Assembly (NCBI GenBank): GCA_035689185.1
Contig: DASSLY010000111.1
Location: 1-16,923 of the forward strand
DNA from: DASSLY01 sp035689185
GTDB lineage: Bacteria; Actinomycetota; Actinomycetes; Actinomycetales; Dermatophilaceae
Direction of reading: 5' to 3'
Length of the DNA stretch: 16,923 nt
Shown: positions 15,136 through 16,923 of the stretch, in pieces
Layout of the letters: each line of letters starts with the position of its first letter
Position numbering within the stretch: position 1 is the stretch's first letter
Translations under genes and position numbers: made by a program
Notes under the pieces: generated by a model
Told to the model about the DNA's origin: nothing
Seen by the model: only the letters and a program-made list of their open reading frames with translations
Databases searched by the model: none

Positions 15136-16404
15136 GTGAGTGGCGACGCGATTTTGGACGAGCTGCAGTGGCGGGGGCTGGTGGCCCAGACCACCGACGA
15201 GACGGCGCTGCGCAAGGCGCTGGCCGACGGGCCGGTCACCGTCTACTGCGGCTTCGACCCCACCGCGCCCAGCCTGCACTTCGGCAACCTGGTGCAGCTC
15301 ATCGTGCTGCGCCACCTGCAGCGGGCCGGGCACCGGGTGATCTGCCTGGTCGGCGGCTCGACCGGGCTCATCGGCGACCCCAAGGCGAGCGCGGAGCGGG
15401 TGCTGAAGAGCAAGGAGCAGACGGCGCACTGGGTGTCGCTCATCCAGGAGCAAGTGCAGCCGTTCCTGGCCTTCGACGGCCCGAACCCCGCGCTCATGGT
15501 GAACAACCTGGACTGGACCGCGCCCATGTCCGCGCTGGACTTCCTGCGCGACATCGGCAAGCACTTCCGGGTGAACCAGATGGTGCGCAAGGACGCCATC
15601 GCCGCGCGACTGGCCAGCCAGGACGGCATCTCCTACACCGAGTTCAGCTACCAGCTGCTGCAGGCGCTGGACTACCTGCACCTGTACCGGGAGTACGGCT
15701 GCACGCTGCAGACCGGCGGCATCGACCAGTGGGGCAACCTCACCGCGGGGGTGGACCTGATCCACCGAGTCGAGCGCGCGTCGGTCCACTTGCTCACCAC
15801 TCCGCTGATCACGACGGCGGACGGGACCAAGTTCGGCAAGAGCGAGGGCAACGCGATCTGGCTGTCGGCGGAGATGACCTCGCCGTACGCCTTCTACCAG
15901 TACTGGATCAACGTGGAGGACGCCTCGGTGCTGTCCTACCTGCGGGTCTTCACCGACCTGTCGCCTGCCGAGATCGCCACGATGCAGGACGCGCTGGCGA
16001 ACCGGCCGTTCGCACGCGAAGCGCAACGACTGCTCGCGGCGGAGGTGACGACGCTGGTGCACGGCAGCGAGGCGACAGCGGCCGTCCAGGCCGCGTCGGA
16101 GGCGCTGTTCGGCCGCGGCGACGTGTTCGCGCTGGACCCGGAGACGCTGCGCGACGCCACAGCGGAGCTGCCCGGCGCGCAGGTGCCGGCTGGGGTGGCG
16201 CTGGTGGACGCGCTGGTGGCCACCGGGCTGGCCGAGTCCCGCAACGGGGCGCGCCGGCTGCTCGGTGAGGGTGGCGTGTCCGTAAACAACGCCAAGGTGA
16301 GCGACCCGGACCACGTGCTGAACCGGGAGTCGTTCGTACACGGGCAGGTGGCGCTGCTGCGCCGCGGCCGGAAGGCCCTGGGGGCGGCCCGGCTGGAGCG
16401 GTAG
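15136..16404 (+). CDS. tyrS: TyrS, tyrosyl-tRNA synthetase
   Basis: Class I aminoacyl-tRNA synthetase that charges tRNA-Tyr, 422 residues, normal bacterial length. The HIGH-type motif is HFGN (48-51), followed by GLIGDP. QTGGIDQWGN (192-201) is the tyrosine/ATP pocket and KFGKS (232-236) is the KMSKS loop. The C-terminal S4 RNA-binding domain (RRLLGEGGVSVNN) is present and complete. GTG 15136, 15 nt after the mpg stop, gives the expected N-terminus; the ribosome binding site is weak. No T-box leader precedes it, and it is probably co-transcribed with mpg. Confidence 0.96.
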   Translation: MSGDAILDELQWRGLVAQTTDETALRKALADGPVTVYCGFDPTAPSLHFGNLVQLIVLRHLQRAGHRVICLVGGSTGLIGDPKASAERVLKSKEQTAHWVSLIQEQVQPFLAFDGPNPALMVNNLDWTAPMSALDFLRDIGKHFRVNQMVRKDAIAARLASQDGISYTEFSYQLLQALDYLHLYREYGCTLQTGGIDQWGNLTAGVDLIHRVERASVHLLTTPLITTADGTKFGKSEGNAIWLSAEMTSPYAFYQYWINVEDASVLSYLRVFTDLSPAEIATMQDALANRPFAREAQRLLAAEVTTLVHGSEATAAVQAASEALFGRGDVFALDPETLRDATAELPGAQVPAGVALVDALVATGLAESRNGARRLLGEGGVSVNNAKVSDPDHVLNRESFVHGQVALLRRGRKALGAARLER

Positions 16405-16421
16405 CCCGGCCGCCCGGCGGG

Positions 16422-16555
16422 GGCGTTGGCCCGGCCGCCCGGGTTGGACCGTTGGCCGGGCGGCCCGGTCGGCGGGCGGGTTGGGGCGTTGGCCCGGCGG
16501 CCCGGTCGGCGGGCGGGTTGAGGCGTTGGCCCGGCGGCGCGGTCGGCGGCCGGTG
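16422..16555. repeat. GC-rich ~37-bp minisatellite, about 3.5 copies
   Basis: Starting 18 nt after tyrS, a unit beginning GGCGTTGGCCCGGC and ending GGCGGGCGGGTTG recurs at 16422-16448 (short, internal deletion), 16449-16484, 16485-16521 (best copy, 37 bp) and 16522-16555 (last copy, diverging at the end). Copies 2 and 3 are nearly identical. It is noncoding; ORFs through it are Gly/Arg/Pro-rich artefacts of composition. The remaining part of the 16405-16627 gap is described in the adjoining entries. Confidence 0.8.
16433..16465 (+). terminator. 10-bp GC hairpin after tyrS, candidate terminator
   Basis: GGCCGCCCGG (16433-16442) and CCGGGCGGCC (16456-16465) are perfect complements around a 13-nt loop. 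The stem lies inside the repeat array, 29 nt after the tyrS stop, and has no T run. It is a plausible end for the mpg-tyrS transcript before the rRNA operon; actinobacteria often use such U-poor hairpins. Confidence 0.45.
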
Positions 16556-16585
16556 CCCGCGCTTATCGGTCAGCCGACCGGGCAC
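16553..16585. repeat. Nested inverted repeat upstream of the rrn promoter
   Basis: GTGCCC (16553-16558) pairs with GGGCAC (16580-16585). Inside it GGTC (16568-16571) pairs with GACC (16576-16579), separated on the left by a 9-nt bulge. It may be a second terminator hairpin insulating the rRNA operon, or simply GC-rich coincidence. Confidence 0.3.
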
Positions 16586-16590
16586 GGGGT

Positions 16591-16627
16591 GGCCGCTGAC
16601 TCGTCCGCAGGCCGCTGACCTGCTGAC
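16591..16627. repeat. GGCCGCTGAC direct repeats abutting the rrn -35
   Basis: GGCCGCTGAC occurs at 16591-16600 and 16610-16619, exactly 19 bp apart. A third GCTGAC at 16622-16627 touches the proposed -35. Helically phased repeats here could be activator sites in the upstream promoter region. No known regulator is recognised. Confidence 0.4.
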
Positions 16628-16657
16628 TTGTCGTCTGGCTGGCGGCTTTCGTAGGCT
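16628..16657 (+). promoter_or_regulatory. Likely rRNA operon promoter
   Basis: TTGTCG (16628-16633) as -35 and TAGGCT (16652-16657) as -10, 18 nt apart, fit the actinobacterial SigA pattern. They lie about 140 nt before the conserved rRNA leader box at 16797 and 265 nt before the window end. Further upstream or downstream rrn promoters cannot be excluded. Confidence 0.55.
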
Positions 16658-16663
16658 AGTCCC

Positions 16664-16923
16664 TGTTGCTCTCAGCCGGGAGGAACGGACATCGACCGGG
16701 CCCAGGGCCCGAGTCGTGGCCGGTCCCGCTGGAGCGGCTGCCGAAGCCCCGACGACCAAACCCACCACCTGGGTGGCGTCGTCGGTGTGCGTCCGGTCTT
16801 TGAGAACTCAACAGCGTGTCAAGTGATTGATGCCAATTGTTTGTTGGTTGGATGCGTGGGCTTGTTGCACCCCCGTGTGGCGGGTCTGCGTGTTTGGCTG
16901 GGTTTGAGTTTTCTGGTTTTTGA
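16664..16923 (+). ncRNA. rrs leader: 16S rRNA precursor leader, cut by the window edge
   Basis: The conserved actinobacterial rRNA leader TCTTTGAGAACTCAACAG (16797-16814) is present. It includes the boxA-like antitermination sequence and resembles TTTGAGAACTCAATAG of mycobacteria. From about 16820 on, the sequence becomes T/G-rich, as rRNA leaders do. A hairpin at 16751-16783 (GACGAC/GTCGTC outside, CCACC/GGTGG inside) precedes the box. The window ends in GGTTTTTGA, the kind of sequence found immediately before or at the 5' end of mature 16S rRNA, so the rRNA gene itself starts at or just beyond the edge. The transcription start is only estimated from the promoter. Confidence 0.75.

Noticed and set aside
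14653..16341. 562-codon open frame on the minus strand opposite mpg and tyrS
   Set aside because: It spans two real genes and their gap in antisense and has the biased composition of a shadow frame.
16422..16555. Tandem repeats considered as a CRISPR array
   Set aside because: The repeats are contiguous without unique spacers, degenerate and extremely GC-rich, and no cas genes are nearby.
16452..16826. 124-codon plus-strand ORF through the repeats and the rrn promoter
   Set aside because: Its first half is repeat-derived Gly/Arg/Pro and its second half crosses the promoter and rRNA leader; no ribosome binding site or homology is apparent.

Overview
This window comes from the chromosome of a very GC-rich actinobacterium. 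The evidence is near-exclusive G/C at third codon positions, frequent GTG starts with GTGA/ATGA overlaps, a classical argJBDFRGH block, a mycobacterial Sdh1-type succinate dehydrogenase, the mpg-tyrS pair, and an rRNA leader carrying TCTTTGAGAACTCAACAG. The leader and overall style suggest Micrococcales, perhaps the Intrasporangiaceae/Dermatophilaceae group. The order-level call is fairly safe and the family-level call is an inference. No phage, IS element, CRISPR array or tRNA is visible.

Region 1 (1-6814) is the arginine pathway on the + strand: the 3' part of argJ, then argB, argD, argF, argR, argG and argH. All junctions are 4-nt overlaps except a 59-nt gap before argG. Together they cover N-acetylglutamate phosphorylation, ornithine formation and the ornithine-citrulline-argininosuccinate-arginine steps, plus the repressor.

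Region 2 (6815-10664) is accessory. It holds a TetM/OtrA-type ribosomal protection GTPase with a TTG start, preceded by a 35-codon upstream ORF that overlaps it and by an A8 tract, and closed by a hairpin across its stop codon. Next come a small YtxH-like membrane protein, a minus-strand aminoglycoside-phosphotransferase-fold protein (resembling TIGR02569), and a frameshifted second copy of the YtxH-like gene whose start codon has become CTG.

Region 3 (10665-15120) is the respiratory operon: a small acidic protein resembling mycobacterial Rv0250c, then sdhC, sdhA and sdhB of the Sdh1 type, and a 3-methyladenine DNA glycosylase gene overlapping sdhB by 4 nt. The 5' untranslated region can form two competing hairpins, one covering the ribosome binding site.

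Region 4 (15136-16923) has tyrS, a GC-rich 37-bp minisatellite with a strong hairpin, then direct repeats, a likely rrn promoter and the 16S rRNA leader. The window stops at or within a few bases of the 16S 5' end.

No clearly new multi-gene system is present. The best leads are the upstream-ORF/GTPase arrangement, the conserved small Sdh partner with cysteine pairs in SdhC, the duplicated and decayed YtxH gene, and a strongly over-represented GTATG/CATAC motif (8-mer GGTATGCC seven times).
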